From Armatimonadetes bacterium 55-13 (GTDB lineage Bacteria > Armatimonadota > Fimbriimonadia > Fimbriimonadales > Fimbriimonadaceae), in NCBI GenBank assembly GCA_001898035.1, contig MKRX01000006.1, positions 186,436 through 250,435 on the forward strand: 64,000 nt of DNA. The letters run 5' to 3'. The notes beneath the pieces are model-generated. The model did not search any database and was not told the DNA's origin. It worked only from the letters and a program-made list of their open reading frames with translations. This document shows, piece after piece, positions 25,751 through 34,525 of the stretch; position 1 is the first letter of the stretch; each line of letters starts with the position of its first letter. Both the position numbers and the translations under genes were made by a program.

Positions 25751-26902
25751 TTAGAGATAGCGCATGGGATTCACGGCTTTGCCCTTGACGCGGACTTCAA
25801 AGTGAAGGTGAGGACCGGTAGAGAGGCCGGTGCTCCCGACATTGGCGATTCTTTGCCCTCGCTTTACCCTTTGACCGCTCTTCACCAAAAGTCGGGAGCA
25901 ATGGCCGTAGACGGTGGAAATACTGCCGCCGTGATCAATGATGACGACGTTGCCGAAGCCCCTCATCTGTTGAGAGGCGATGACGACTCCATCATTGGCG
26001 GCGTAGATGGCCGACCCGTAGGGAGCGCCGAAATCTACTCCGGCATGCATGCGGTAGACGTGAAGGATGGGATGGTAGCGGTTGCCGAAATTACTTGACA
26101 GGCGACCATTGCAGGGTCGGAAGAATTTGCCCTTGGGGGCCGGGCCGGGATTTTTGCCTCCGCTGCTCTGAGCGCGAAGGAACGCTTCGATTTGGGATTG
26201 GATCTGCCGCTCGTCCGCCGCGAATTGGGCGAGCATCTTTTGGAGTTCGCTTTGCTGGGCACGTAGCCCTTTCAGGACGCCTTCTTTCTCGACACGCACG
26301 GTCTCAAGCGATCCTTGCTGTTGGCGTTGCGTCTCGGCGAGTCCTCGGATTTCTACGACAAGGCGGTCTTGGCGCTGCTTCTTGGAGGCGATATCGCGGC
26401 GAAGGGTCTTGTACTCGTCGAAGACTTCTCGGTCTTTGACGGCAATGCGCTCCATGAGGAACTTTCGGGTGGCGATATCGCCGACGTTGTCCGCACCGGT
26501 AAGGACGGAGACGAAGGAGCTTTGGCCGTGGACGTACATCCAGCGAAGGCGCTTGCGGACTTGCTCTTTGACGACGGTCATTCGATTGGTGGCGGCGACG
26601 AGGTCATTGCCCAAGCGCTTCTGTTCACTCCTCCCCTTGTCCAAGCGATCGTTCGTGTCTTCCAGGAGATTTTCGACGTGGGTGAGGCGAGCGTCTACTT
26701 CGTTGAGATCACCTTTGACCGCTCTTACCTCTTTTTGGGTCTTGTTGAGCTTTTGGCGAACGTCGTTTTTCTTCCTCTGAATGGAGTTGAGATTGCTCTT
26801 GAGCTGGTTAACTCTTTGCTTGCTGGAGGCCTTTTGCGCGCCGATGCCGAGCGGCAGGGCGGTGAGAATCGCAATGCCGGCAAGAGCCATGCGACGGTTC
26901 AT
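25751..26902 (-). CDS. EnvC-like M23 metallopeptidase with N-terminal coiled coil
   Basis: Secreted peptidoglycan-hydrolase-type protein of 383 aa. It has a signal peptide (MALAGIAILTALPLGIG), a long coiled coil (about residues 30-230, rich in Lys/Gln/Leu heptads) and a C-terminal LytM/M23 domain. The zinc ligands of an active enzyme are present: HAGVDFG (HxxxD) and HLHFE (HxH). EnvC-type proteins are usually degenerate and activate amidases, so an intact site suggests direct endopeptidase activity. The ATG at 26902 overlaps the ftsX stop by four bases, which fixes the start. Directly following ftsEX, it is probably the periplasmic effector controlled by FtsX. Confidence 0.9.
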   Translation of the reverse strand: MNRRMALAGIAILTALPLGIGAQKASSKQRVNQLKSNLNSIQRKKNDVRQKLNKTQKEVRAVKGDLNEVDARLTHVENLLEDTNDRLDKGRSEQKRLGNDLVAATNRMTVVKEQVRKRLRWMYVHGQSSFVSVLTGADNVGDIATRKFLMERIAVKDREVFDEYKTLRRDIASKKQRQDRLVVEIRGLAETQRQQQGSLETVRVEKEGVLKGLRAQQSELQKMLAQFAADERQIQSQIEAFLRAQSSGGKNPGPAPKGKFFRPCNGRLSSNFGNRYHPILHVYRMHAGVDFGAPYGSAIYAANDGVVIASQQMRGFGNVVIIDHGGSISTVYGHCSRLLVKSGQRVKRGQRIANVGSTGLSTGPHLHFEVRVKGKAVNPMRYL

Positions 26903-27763
26903 CGGAACCTCAGCGGGGCGCGGACGGCGACCATGGAGCAGATCAGTCCGTAGACCGAGCCCATGGCGCAAAGGATGCCCAGGAATGTGGTCGTGGGGAA
27001 TACGGGGAGCGTGGTCCAGATTTGGGTCACTCGTGCATCCACCACAGCGTGGCCTGCGCGGAGGAGGAGTGTCGCAAGCAGCCCGCCGACGAAGCCTTGG
27101 ACCATGCCCTCAATATAGAACGGAATTCTGATCGTGAGAAATGAGGCGCCGACCAACTGCATGTTTCGGATCTCGAGACGGCGCGACAAGACGGAGAGGC
27201 GAATGGCGTTGTAAATGAGGATGCCGCCGGTGACGAATAGCAATCCACCGAGGGCGGTGCCTAGCCATTTGACGATCGCTTGAATCTGAACGTAGAGGTT
27301 CTGTTCGGACTTGAGATACTGGATTTCGTCGGCCGAGACGGCGGGGAAACTCTTGATCTTGGCGATGACCTGGTCGGTTTGTTTGAGGTCCGAAAGGATG
27401 ACCTTGAAGGAATCGGGGTAGGGATTCTCGATATCGACGTACTTCTGATGCTCAGGGTTTTCGGTAAGGAACTTCTGCCAAGCCTTGTCACGAGGGATCC
27501 AGTTGACGGTTTTGACACCAGGAATGGCGCGGATGTCAGCAGCGGTCTTTGAGATTTCGAAGTTCTTGGAGCCGTCTTTGAGCATGACCCTGAGTTCGAA
27601 ACGACCCGTCATGTTTTGGGCGGCATTCGCCACTTGTAGGTAGACGTAGCCGAGTCCGCCGAGAAGGAAGAGGGATACGGCCACCGTGCTGATGGCGGCG
27701 AAGGTCATCCAGCCGTTCCGGCGAAGGGCGATGAACGCCTCACCCAGGAGGAAAAAGATGCGA

Positions 27764-27771
<8 letters not shown>
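26899..27771 (-). CDS. ftsX: Cell division protein FtsX
   Basis: Permease-like partner of FtsE, 290 aa. It has an N-terminal membrane helix (WMTFAAISTVAVSLFLLGGLG), then the large periplasmic domain (about residues 45-170, including FELRVMLKDGS and the VKTVNWIPRDKAWQKF element), and three C-terminal membrane helices (LGGLLFVTGGILIYNAIRLS; FYIEGMVQGFVGGLLATLLL; FLGILCAMGSVYGLICSMVA). RRLEIRNMQLVGAS is the conserved cytoplasmic motif near the coupling helix. It overlaps ftsE by eight bases and the M23 gene by four. Confidence 0.94.
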
Positions 27772-28456
<685 letters not shown>

Positions 28457-28570
28457 TCCATCCCTGCCGTTGCGTTCATCCTGAACTGACCTAGACTACC
28501 CCCATTGGGCACAAACAGATACAATGGTAGGAATTCCGTTCGAGCCTGTCAGGCTCCGTCGAACCCAACG

Positions 28571-28978
28571 ATGCCTACGACTAACCGCTATCAACGAACC
28601 CGTGACGACCACAGCCGCGAGAATGCCGAGGACTATGTGGAGCTCATCGACTCGCTGATCAAGGAGACCGGAGAAGCCCGAGCGGTGGATTTGGCGGAAC
28701 GGCTGGGGGTTAGTCACGTGACGGTATCGAAGACCGTTCAGAGACTGCAACGAGAAGGGTACGTGACCTCGCAGCCCTATCGTTCCATCTTCTTGACCGA
28801 GAAGGGTCGAGAAGTGGCGGAGGCCTCCCGCGCCCGGCATGAGCTTGTGGTCAGTTTCTTAGTGGCGCTTGGGATTCCGATGGATGTGGCGGAGATCGAT
28901 GCGGAGGGCATCGAGCACCATGTCAGCGATGCGACCTTGGCGGCGATGACCTCCTTTTTGGATGCTAAGAAAGCTTAG
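28571..28978 (+). CDS. mntR: Manganese-responsive regulator MntR (DtxR family)
   Basis: DtxR-type metalloregulator, 135 aa from the ATG at 28571. It has an N-terminal winged helix-turn-helix (ARAVDLAERLGVSHVTVSKTVQRL) followed by the dimerisation domain with metal-ligand residues in RARHELVVSFLVALGIP and AEGIEHHVSDAT. The length and lack of a C-terminal SH3-like domain match MntR rather than DtxR/IdeR. Mn(II)-loaded MntR represses Mn uptake; no Mn transporter lies in the window. The frame extends upstream to 28505 without similarity. Its stop overlaps the convergent RNase J gene by four bases. Confidence 0.88.
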   Translation: MPTTNRYQRTRDDHSRENAEDYVELIDSLIKETGEARAVDLAERLGVSHVTVSKTVQRLQREGYVTSQPYRSIFLTEKGREVAEASRARHELVVSFLVALGIPMDVAEIDAEGIEHHVSDATLAAMTSFLDAKKA

Positions 28979-30624
28979 ATCTCGATAATTGCGGTCAAGA
29001 CTAACGGGCGGAGCGAAGCTTGCTTTTGAACGTACTTACGAATGATCTCGGTGGCATCGGACCGCACGCGGCTCACATCCTTCAGTTCTTCTCGGCCTAA
29101 GGCGCTTAATCCGTCAACCAATACCTCGAACGCTCGATCGATGACTCCGCTCGGTCCGTGGAAGCCCTTGGACTGGATGATGGGATCTCCGACGAGTTCA
29201 CCCTTTTCAACATCAAGGGCGATGGTGACGACGATGATGCCATCGTTGGCGACGTTGTAGCGATCCCGGAGAACTTCTTCGGTAACACCGGGGGTTCCGC
29301 TGTTGTCCACGAGCACACGGCCGAAGGGCACGGAGTCCTTGACGATATCGGCAGAGGTGTCGTTCAGGACGAGGGCGTCGCCATCGCAGAGGGTGAAGAC
29401 GCGGTGGTCGGGATAGCCCATGTCTAACGCCATCTGGTTGTAGACGTGCTGGTGTCGAGGTTCGCCGTGAACTGGGGCGACGTAGAAGGGCCGGGTGAGG
29501 TTCAGCATCATCTTCAGCTCTTCCTGGTAGGCGTGGCCGCTGACATGGATGGGGACCTTCGAATCGTAAATGACGTTGCAGCCTTGGCGGAAGAGACGGT
29601 TGATGGTTCGCCAGATGGCGCCCTCGTTGCCGGGGATGGGGCGGGCGGAGTAGATAAGGGTATCGCCGGCTTTGATTTGGAGGCGGCCATAGGAGCCTTT
29701 CGACATTTGCACCAGGGCGGACATCGGTTCGCCTTGGCTCCCGGTGGTGAGAATGGCAAGTTGGTGATCCGGGTAATTCTTGAGTTCATCCAGCCGGATG
29801 CGCGTACCCTTGGGGATTTTCACGTAGCCAAGTCGCTCGCAGATATCGAGATTCTGCTCCATTCGTCGTCCGACGGCGGCCACTTTTCGGCCCGTTTCGG
29901 CGGCGACTTCGTAGACCTGCTGCATTCGGTGAATGTTGCTGGCGAAAGTCGTGAGGAGAACGCGGCCAGGGGCGGTGCTGAGGACGTTTCGCAGGCCCTC
30001 GGTGACGGCTCGCTCGCTGGGACCCCAACCTGGGCGGTCTACATTGGTGGAGTCGCTGAGGAGGAGTACTACGCCTTCTCGACCCAATTCACCGATTCGG
30101 GTGATGTTGGTGAGCTTGGTATCGACAGGGGTGAAGTCGAACTTAAAATCGGCGGTGAAGAAGACAATGCCGTGGTCCGTTCGGACGGCCATGCAACAGG
30201 TGTCTGGAATCGAGTGGGTGATTCGGACGGGCTCTACGCTCATCGAACCGGCTTCGATAATGTCACCGGGACGGAACGTCTTGAGGGACAGTTCACGCGC
30301 GGGCATCTTCTCTTCGAGCTTGTTTCGGATCAGCGCGTGGGTGAACTCGGTCGCGTAAACAGGACAGTTCACGTGGGGGAGCAGGTAGGGCAACCCGCCA
30401 ACGTGGTCCTCGTGCGCGTGGGTAATAAAGATGCCTCGGACGCGCTCTTTGTTCTCGATCAGATAGGTGAAGTCGGGAATGACGATATCTACGCCAAGCA
30501 TTTCTTCGGTGGGGAACGCCAGTCCGCAGTCAATGACGACAATGTCGTCGCCTTGTTCTACTACCGTACAATTCTTGCCAATTTCGCCAACGCCACCGAG
30601 CGGGATAACCCGTACATCACTCAT
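28975..30624 (-). CDS. rnj: Ribonuclease J
   Basis: Metallo-beta-lactamase-fold RNase with 5' exonuclease and endonuclease activities, central to mRNA turnover and rRNA maturation. It has 549 aa from the ATG opening MSDVRVIPLGGVGEIG. The metal motif is THAHEDHVGGLPYL; other conserved elements are FFTADFKFD, LLLSDSTNVDRPG, the beta-CASP segment TTFASNIHRMQQ, TGSQGEP, SGHAYQEELKMML and the C-terminal VHGEPRHQ. The frame is open to 30690, but residues before MSDV do not belong to the family. The RlaP-type gene is divergent, 58 bases away. Confidence 0.95.
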   Translation of the reverse strand: MSDVRVIPLGGVGEIGKNCTVVEQGDDIVVIDCGLAFPTEEMLGVDIVIPDFTYLIENKERVRGIFITHAHEDHVGGLPYLLPHVNCPVYATEFTHALIRNKLEEKMPARELSLKTFRPGDIIEAGSMSVEPVRITHSIPDTCCMAVRTDHGIVFFTADFKFDFTPVDTKLTNITRIGELGREGVVLLLSDSTNVDRPGWGPSERAVTEGLRNVLSTAPGRVLLTTFASNIHRMQQVYEVAAETGRKVAAVGRRMEQNLDICERLGYVKIPKGTRIRLDELKNYPDHQLAILTTGSQGEPMSALVQMSKGSYGRLQIKAGDTLIYSARPIPGNEGAIWRTINRLFRQGCNVIYDSKVPIHVSGHAYQEELKMMLNLTRPFYVAPVHGEPRHQHVYNQMALDMGYPDHRVFTLCDGDALVLNDTSADIVKDSVPFGRVLVDNSGTPGVTEEVLRDRYNVANDGIIVVTIALDVEKGELVGDPIIQSKGFHGPSGVIDRAFEVLVDGLSALGREELKDVSRVRSDATEIIRKYVQKQASLRPLVLTAIIEI

Positions 30625-30682
30625 TGCCGTACAGGGTACCTGTCGCAAGGTTGGACTGTTTGCCACCATACTTAGCCGCATC

Positions 30683-31443
30683 GTGAACACGGTGATTCAG
30701 AAAGCGCTCCTTGACATTGAGGAACGATATGACGTGCGGGTTTTGTATGCGTGCGAATCTGGGAGTCGAGCGTGGGGATTTGCCTCCGAAGACAGCGACT
30801 GGGATGGCCGATTTATCTACATTCATCCACGCGACTGGTACTTGACCATTGAATCGCGTCGCGATGTGATTGAGGAGATGTTGCCCGGAGATCTGGATTT
30901 ATCGGGTTGGGACATTCGCAAGGCGATGCTCTTGCTGCGGAAGTCTAATCCTCCCCTTTTGGAGTGGTTGGATTCTCCGATTGTGTACCGCAAGGACAAG
31001 GCGTTCTTTGAGCGATTCTTGGCCCTTTCTCAGGAGTATTACTCGGATGCTCGGTGCTTCTATCACTACTGGGGAATGGCGGTAGGTAACGTGCGGAACT
31101 ACTTCCAAACGGATCTCGTGCCCTTGAAGAAATACCTTTATGTTCTACGACCGCTTTTGGCTTGCCAATGGATAGAGCAAGGCAAAGGGAGTGTCCCCAT
31201 GCGGTTTGAGACCTTGGTCGACGGAGTGATCCGTGATTCTGATTTGCGGTCAGAAATCGATGGATTGATCTCGGCCAAGCGAGCGGGAGGTGAGATGGGA
31301 AAGGGGCCAAAGTTGCGTCGATTCAGGCGTTTATCGAATCTGAGATGGTGCGATTGGAGGGAACGAAGATTCCGACTCAACCGCTGAAATCGTCCGAGGC
31401 TTTAGACCAACTGTTTCGCGACACGTTGACGACAACCCGGTAA
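30683..31443 (+). CDS. RlaP-type nucleotidyltransferase with an apparent -1 frameshift near its 3' end
   Basis: DNA polymerase beta-superfamily nucleotidyltransferase resembling the RlaP family (PF10127), which is linked to RNA repair in other bacteria. The catalytic core is ESGSRAWGFASEDSDWDGRF (GS...DxD), followed by the family elements DLSGWDIRKAMLLLRKSNPP, LLEWLDSPIVYR and LKKYLYVLRPLLACQWIEQG. In the start frame the protein runs into an alien basic tail and stops at 31387. The natural C-terminus (AKVASIQAFIESEMVRLEG...) lies in the -1 frame, ending with TAA at 31441-31443. The switch coincides with GGGAAAG at 31297-31303, in phase as G GGA AAG. Either programmed frameshifting, a one-base deletion or a sequencing error explains it. 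The GTG at 30683 was chosen by similarity. Confidence 0.8.
31297..31303 (+). promoter_or_regulatory. Canonical -1 slippery heptamer GGGAAAG in the RlaP-type gene
   Basis: Phased as G GGA AAG relative to the upstream frame, i.e. X XXY YYZ. A -1 slip gives GGG AAA and then continues exactly in the frame encoding the family C-terminus. The same heptamer is used by phage lambda for its G/GT tail proteins. I see no convincing downstream stem-loop. Confidence 0.45.
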
Positions 31444-31453
31444 CCTGGCGGGC

Positions 31454-32125
31454 ATGAGTCTGACCGCGCTGGTATTTGACTTCGACGGCTTGATTTTGGA
31501 TACGGAGACGCCCGAGTTTGAGGCGTGGACGACGATTTTTCAGGCGCGGGGGCACCAGTTTCCGGACGAATGGTGGATGCACGCCATTGGTCGGGGTGCA
31601 GACCAGATCACCGAGACTCCAATTGATCTTCTCCAGAGGCAGATGGGGGAGCCGTTGGATCATACGGCCATTGCAGGCGAGTACGAGCATCTTCGCATGG
31701 CGAGGATTAACTCGTTGGACGCGCTGCCCGGAGTACGAGCGCTGATCGCTCACTCCAAGCAGAACGGCGTTCGTCTGGCAGTGGCTTCGAGTTCTCACCA
31801 CCGTTGGGTGGATGGGCATCTCGCTCGGCTGGGATTGCTTGACTCATTCGAGGCGGTGCTTTGTGCGGGGGATGTACCCCGGGCGAAGCCGTTCCCCGAT
31901 CTTTATCAAGCTGCCTGTGATGCGCTCGGCGTTTCGCCCTCGGTGGCTTTGGCCCTGGAAGATTCGCCTAATGGAATTCGAGCGGCGAAGGATGCAGGGC
32001 TCTACTGCATTGCCATACCCAACCCAATGACCTCGCGTTTAGATCTTTCCCATGCGGACAGGATTCGCGATTCGTTGGAGGGGACAACCTTCGACCATTT
32101 GGTTTCGAGTGTATTGGATGAATAA
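31454..32125 (+). CDS. HAD-superfamily phosphatase (beta-phosphoglucomutase/phosphoglycolate phosphatase-like)
   Basis: Subclass IA HAD hydrolase of 223 aa. Motif I is LVFDFDGLILDTE (nucleophile Asp and acid/base Asp), motif II is AVASSSHHRWV, motif III is RAKPFPDLY and motif IV is ALEDSPNGIRAAKDAG. The helical cap lies between residues ~18 and 85. Substrates of this subclass are small sugar phosphates or similar, and specificity is not readable. It starts ten bases after the RlaP-type gene and overlaps the next gene by eight bases. Confidence 0.88.
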   Translation: MSLTALVFDFDGLILDTETPEFEAWTTIFQARGHQFPDEWWMHAIGRGADQITETPIDLLQRQMGEPLDHTAIAGEYEHLRMARINSLDALPGVRALIAHSKQNGVRLAVASSSHHRWVDGHLARLGLLDSFEAVLCAGDVPRAKPFPDLYQAACDALGVSPSVALALEDSPNGIRAAKDAGLYCIAIPNPMTSRLDLSHADRIRDSLEGTTFDHLVSSVLDE

Positions 32126-32435
32126 GAGCGAACAACTTCGACAAGCTTTCGAGAACATCGTCAATGAGATGAAGACCTGCGGCGCCTGGGATGCGCCTGC
32201 GCCCGCCCCGGAGGCTTATGAAAACATGGGGGCGTTTGGGATGAAAACCATGGCTCTGGAGCAGTGGCTCAAGTATGTTTTCGTTCCCGCCGTTCAGGAA
32301 TGCGTGGATGGCAAGCGCCCTTGGCCCCCCACCAGTTCCGTGGGAGCCCATGCAATCCGGGAATTCGATGGGGCAAACGACCGCGCCGAGTTGGTCTCCC
32401 GTCTCTGCGAGTTCGATCACCTCTTTCGTGGTTAG
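32118..32435 (+). CDS. YqcC-like (DUF446) protein
   Basis: A 105-aa protein matching the YqcC/DUF446 pattern: N-terminal helix (QLRQAFENIVNEMK), then WDAPAPAPEAYEN, FGMKTMALEQWLKYVFVPAV (family core ..MxxxEWLQWVxIPRM), and ALL-type C-terminal helices. The function is unknown. In gammaproteobacteria yqcC sits beside a tRNA pseudouridine synthase gene; here it overlaps a HAD phosphatase by eight bases. I take the ATG at 32118, since the open frame upstream lies within the HAD gene. Confidence 0.75.
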   Translation: MNKSEQLRQAFENIVNEMKTCGAWDAPAPAPEAYENMGAFGMKTMALEQWLKYVFVPAVQECVDGKRPWPPTSSVGAHAIREFDGANDRAELVSRLCEFDHLFRG

Positions 32436-33337
32436 CAGATCAGATCTTTAATCATCGTCCCACCGTGGGCGGGAGGCTGGGGGCCGATCCATCGTTCGTC
32501 GATGGAATCGGCCGCTGGTTGGTAGCGGGAATCGGTTGAAAGTCTGATTTGGGGTGATTGATTGTCTAGAGAGCCATGAACCAGAAAGATGTTGAAGATG
32601 AGCACATCTCCCATTTGGAATTCTTCAGCCGTTAAGAATCGGTAGCCGAGGCGCTCCCTAAGATCGACAGGTTTCAGGGTGATGGCTCCGCTTTTTTCGA
32701 ATCCCCGATCCGTGAGTGGAGTCGCCGACTTGTTCGCGCAAGCGGTATCTACGTCGAGTTGGCAATATCCGCTCCTCAGTTCCTCATTTCGGTGACTTCC
32801 CTCCATTAAGACTAATCCGCCTACCTCGAGCGGGACATCGCCAAAGGGAATCCATGCCGTGTAAACCTGCGCGCTTCCCCTGCCCATGTAGACCACGTCG
32901 CAGTGCGGGTACGTGCCGATACCGGGGGCAACCGCCCTCAACCAAGTGTAGTCAAAGTGGCGGGCAGGCTGGCCGAGGAAACGATCAAAGAAGTTCATGA
33001 GTTCCGGACCGTAGATCAAAGAATCCAAATGCGGTTTGACCGGGGGACGATTTGCAATATCGGCGCGGAAATGGAGTTTCAGTCCCGGTTTTGCCATGGC
33101 ATCGATAGGCGGTCTTGCAGGATCGAGCAGACCTTCTTTCGCGAGAATCTGGCAGATTTGGCTTCTCACTTCTTGCACGTTTTTTCGATTAAGGAAGCCA
33201 GGCAGGTAGAGATATCCATCTTCATCCATTCGCCATCGGAGTTCTTGCACATCGCTCAGAGCCGATGAGGAATCGCGTAACCAGCCGAGGGCCTGGGAGG
33301 ACGTGTCGAGCTTTTGGCCGCCCGAAGAGATATCCAT
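32432..33337 (-). CDS. Phytanoyl-CoA dioxygenase (PhyH) family oxygenase
   Basis: Fe(II)/2-oxoglutarate-dependent oxygenase of 301 aa. The iron ligands are likely the HCD in GTYPHCDVVYMGRGS (HxD motif) and the distal His in FNIFLVHGSLDNQSP, and RLSTDSRYQ supplies the Arg that binds 2-oxoglutarate. The N-terminal part (RWRMDEDGYLYLPGFLNRKN) is the usual PhyH entry. The substrate is unknown. The gene is divergent from an AraC-type regulator with only 57 bases between start codons, so that regulator probably controls it. Confidence 0.85.
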   Translation of the reverse strand: MDISSGGQKLDTSSQALGWLRDSSSALSDVQELRWRMDEDGYLYLPGFLNRKNVQEVRSQICQILAKEGLLDPARPPIDAMAKPGLKLHFRADIANRPPVKPHLDSLIYGPELMNFFDRFLGQPARHFDYTWLRAVAPGIGTYPHCDVVYMGRGSAQVYTAWIPFGDVPLEVGGLVLMEGSHRNEELRSGYCQLDVDTACANKSATPLTDRGFEKSGAITLKPVDLRERLGYRFLTAEEFQMGDVLIFNIFLVHGSLDNQSPQIRLSTDSRYQPAADSIDERWIGPQPPAHGGTMIKDLIC

Positions 33338-33394
33338 AATTTGTAATTTATGCGAGAAGTGAGGTTAGTTCCAAGGCTAGAATTGGGATGAAAC

Positions 33395-34249
33395 ATGTCA
33401 ATTCAGGCCAAGCGCATTCAGACCCAGCTCTTCCTTCAGGCTCCGGCCGAAGCAGCGTTGGGATCGATCACCTTGGCGGGAACGATCAAGAACAGTCCAG
33501 GATGGGCAGGCAAACCACCGCGTATCTTAGGAAGCTTCGCCACATTACTGATTTTGGAAGGCGGGGGCTTTTATCGGGATGCCAATGGGATCAGCCAGGA
33601 TGTAAAGACAGGGGATTTCCTCCTCCTCTTTCCGGAGATCGGGCATCGGTACGGTCCTCGGCGGGGCGGACCATGGAGCGAGATCTATTTGGTCTTTCAG
33701 GGTCCAATTTTCGAACTTTTACGCTCAAGTGGACTCCTTCATCCCGCTCGACCGGTGGTGCACACCGAGGATGTTCAAGGGTACTACGGCATTCTGCGCG
33801 ATCTCATCGAGGACGCGACAAAATCGGACGGCGGGCAGGAGCGTGCCGTTTGTCGGCTGGCATCGGTCCTTGCCGACTTGTGCGCGGGAAGCCCGGTGAC
33901 AAGCCGACCCGATGTAGGCATGATGGCGGTCCGCAATCTCCTTGACGTCAATCTGGGCGAACCGGTGGATTGGAACCTGACGGCGGCGCGAGTAGGATGG
34001 TCTTACGAGACACTTCGGAAGCGATTTGGAGCGGAATTTGGCATCAGTCCAGCACGGTATCGGTTCCTGCGTAAGATCGAAGCAGCCAAGAGTCTGCTTC
34101 GCGACACTGGGTTGGCGAATAAGGAGATTGCCCACGTTTTGGGGTTTGCCGATGAGTTTCATTTCTCGAAGCGATTCAAGCAGGAAGTCGGCGTAAGTCC
34201 ACGTGGATTTCGGCTCACCGGAACGGAGGGGGATCGCTCGGTGGATTGA
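33395..34249 (+). CDS. AraC-family transcriptional regulator
   Basis: A 284-aa regulator with an N-terminal cupin-like sensor domain (ILEGGGFYRDANGISQDVKT, FLLLFPEIGHRYGP) and a C-terminal double helix-turn-helix (WNLTAARVGWSYETLRKRF; NKEIAHVLGFADEFHFSKRF, then GVSPRGFRL). The cupin module usually binds a sugar or related small molecule. It is divergently paired with the PhyH oxygenase, its likely target. Confidence 0.9.
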   Translation: MSIQAKRIQTQLFLQAPAEAALGSITLAGTIKNSPGWAGKPPRILGSFATLLILEGGGFYRDANGISQDVKTGDFLLLFPEIGHRYGPRRGGPWSEIYLVFQGPIFELLRSSGLLHPARPVVHTEDVQGYYGILRDLIEDATKSDGGQERAVCRLASVLADLCAGSPVTSRPDVGMMAVRNLLDVNLGEPVDWNLTAARVGWSYETLRKRFGAEFGISPARYRFLRKIEAAKSLLRDTGLANKEIAHVLGFADEFHFSKRFKQEVGVSPRGFRLTGTEGDRSVD

Positions 34250-34525
34250 ACGGGTGATGAAGCGGTACCTGAAGGCAGGCTTAGCGCTGAGACGGCTCAT
34301 TCCACGTTCGGTGTTGCTCCTTCAATGGTGAGTGGTGTTACCTACCTGGCAGTCCCCGTAATGGTGCCGAAGTTCCCGCCGAATGGCGAACGACAAGTTC
34401 CCTTTGGTTAATTTGTGAAAAGGCGTCAGTGAGCGGTGTCGCGGCATTCATGGCGGTTGATCTCACCAGGTTGAGGCAAGGAGAGAGGATCTGGTGTTCC
34501 GAACGACGGTCTGAAGCGAAGATTT
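34250..34525. other. Intergenic stretch with no recognisable feature
   Basis: 276 bases between the AraC gene and the convergent polymerase gene. I looked for tRNA arms, strong hairpins with T tracts and coding remnants and saw none that I would defend. Confidence 0.5.
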
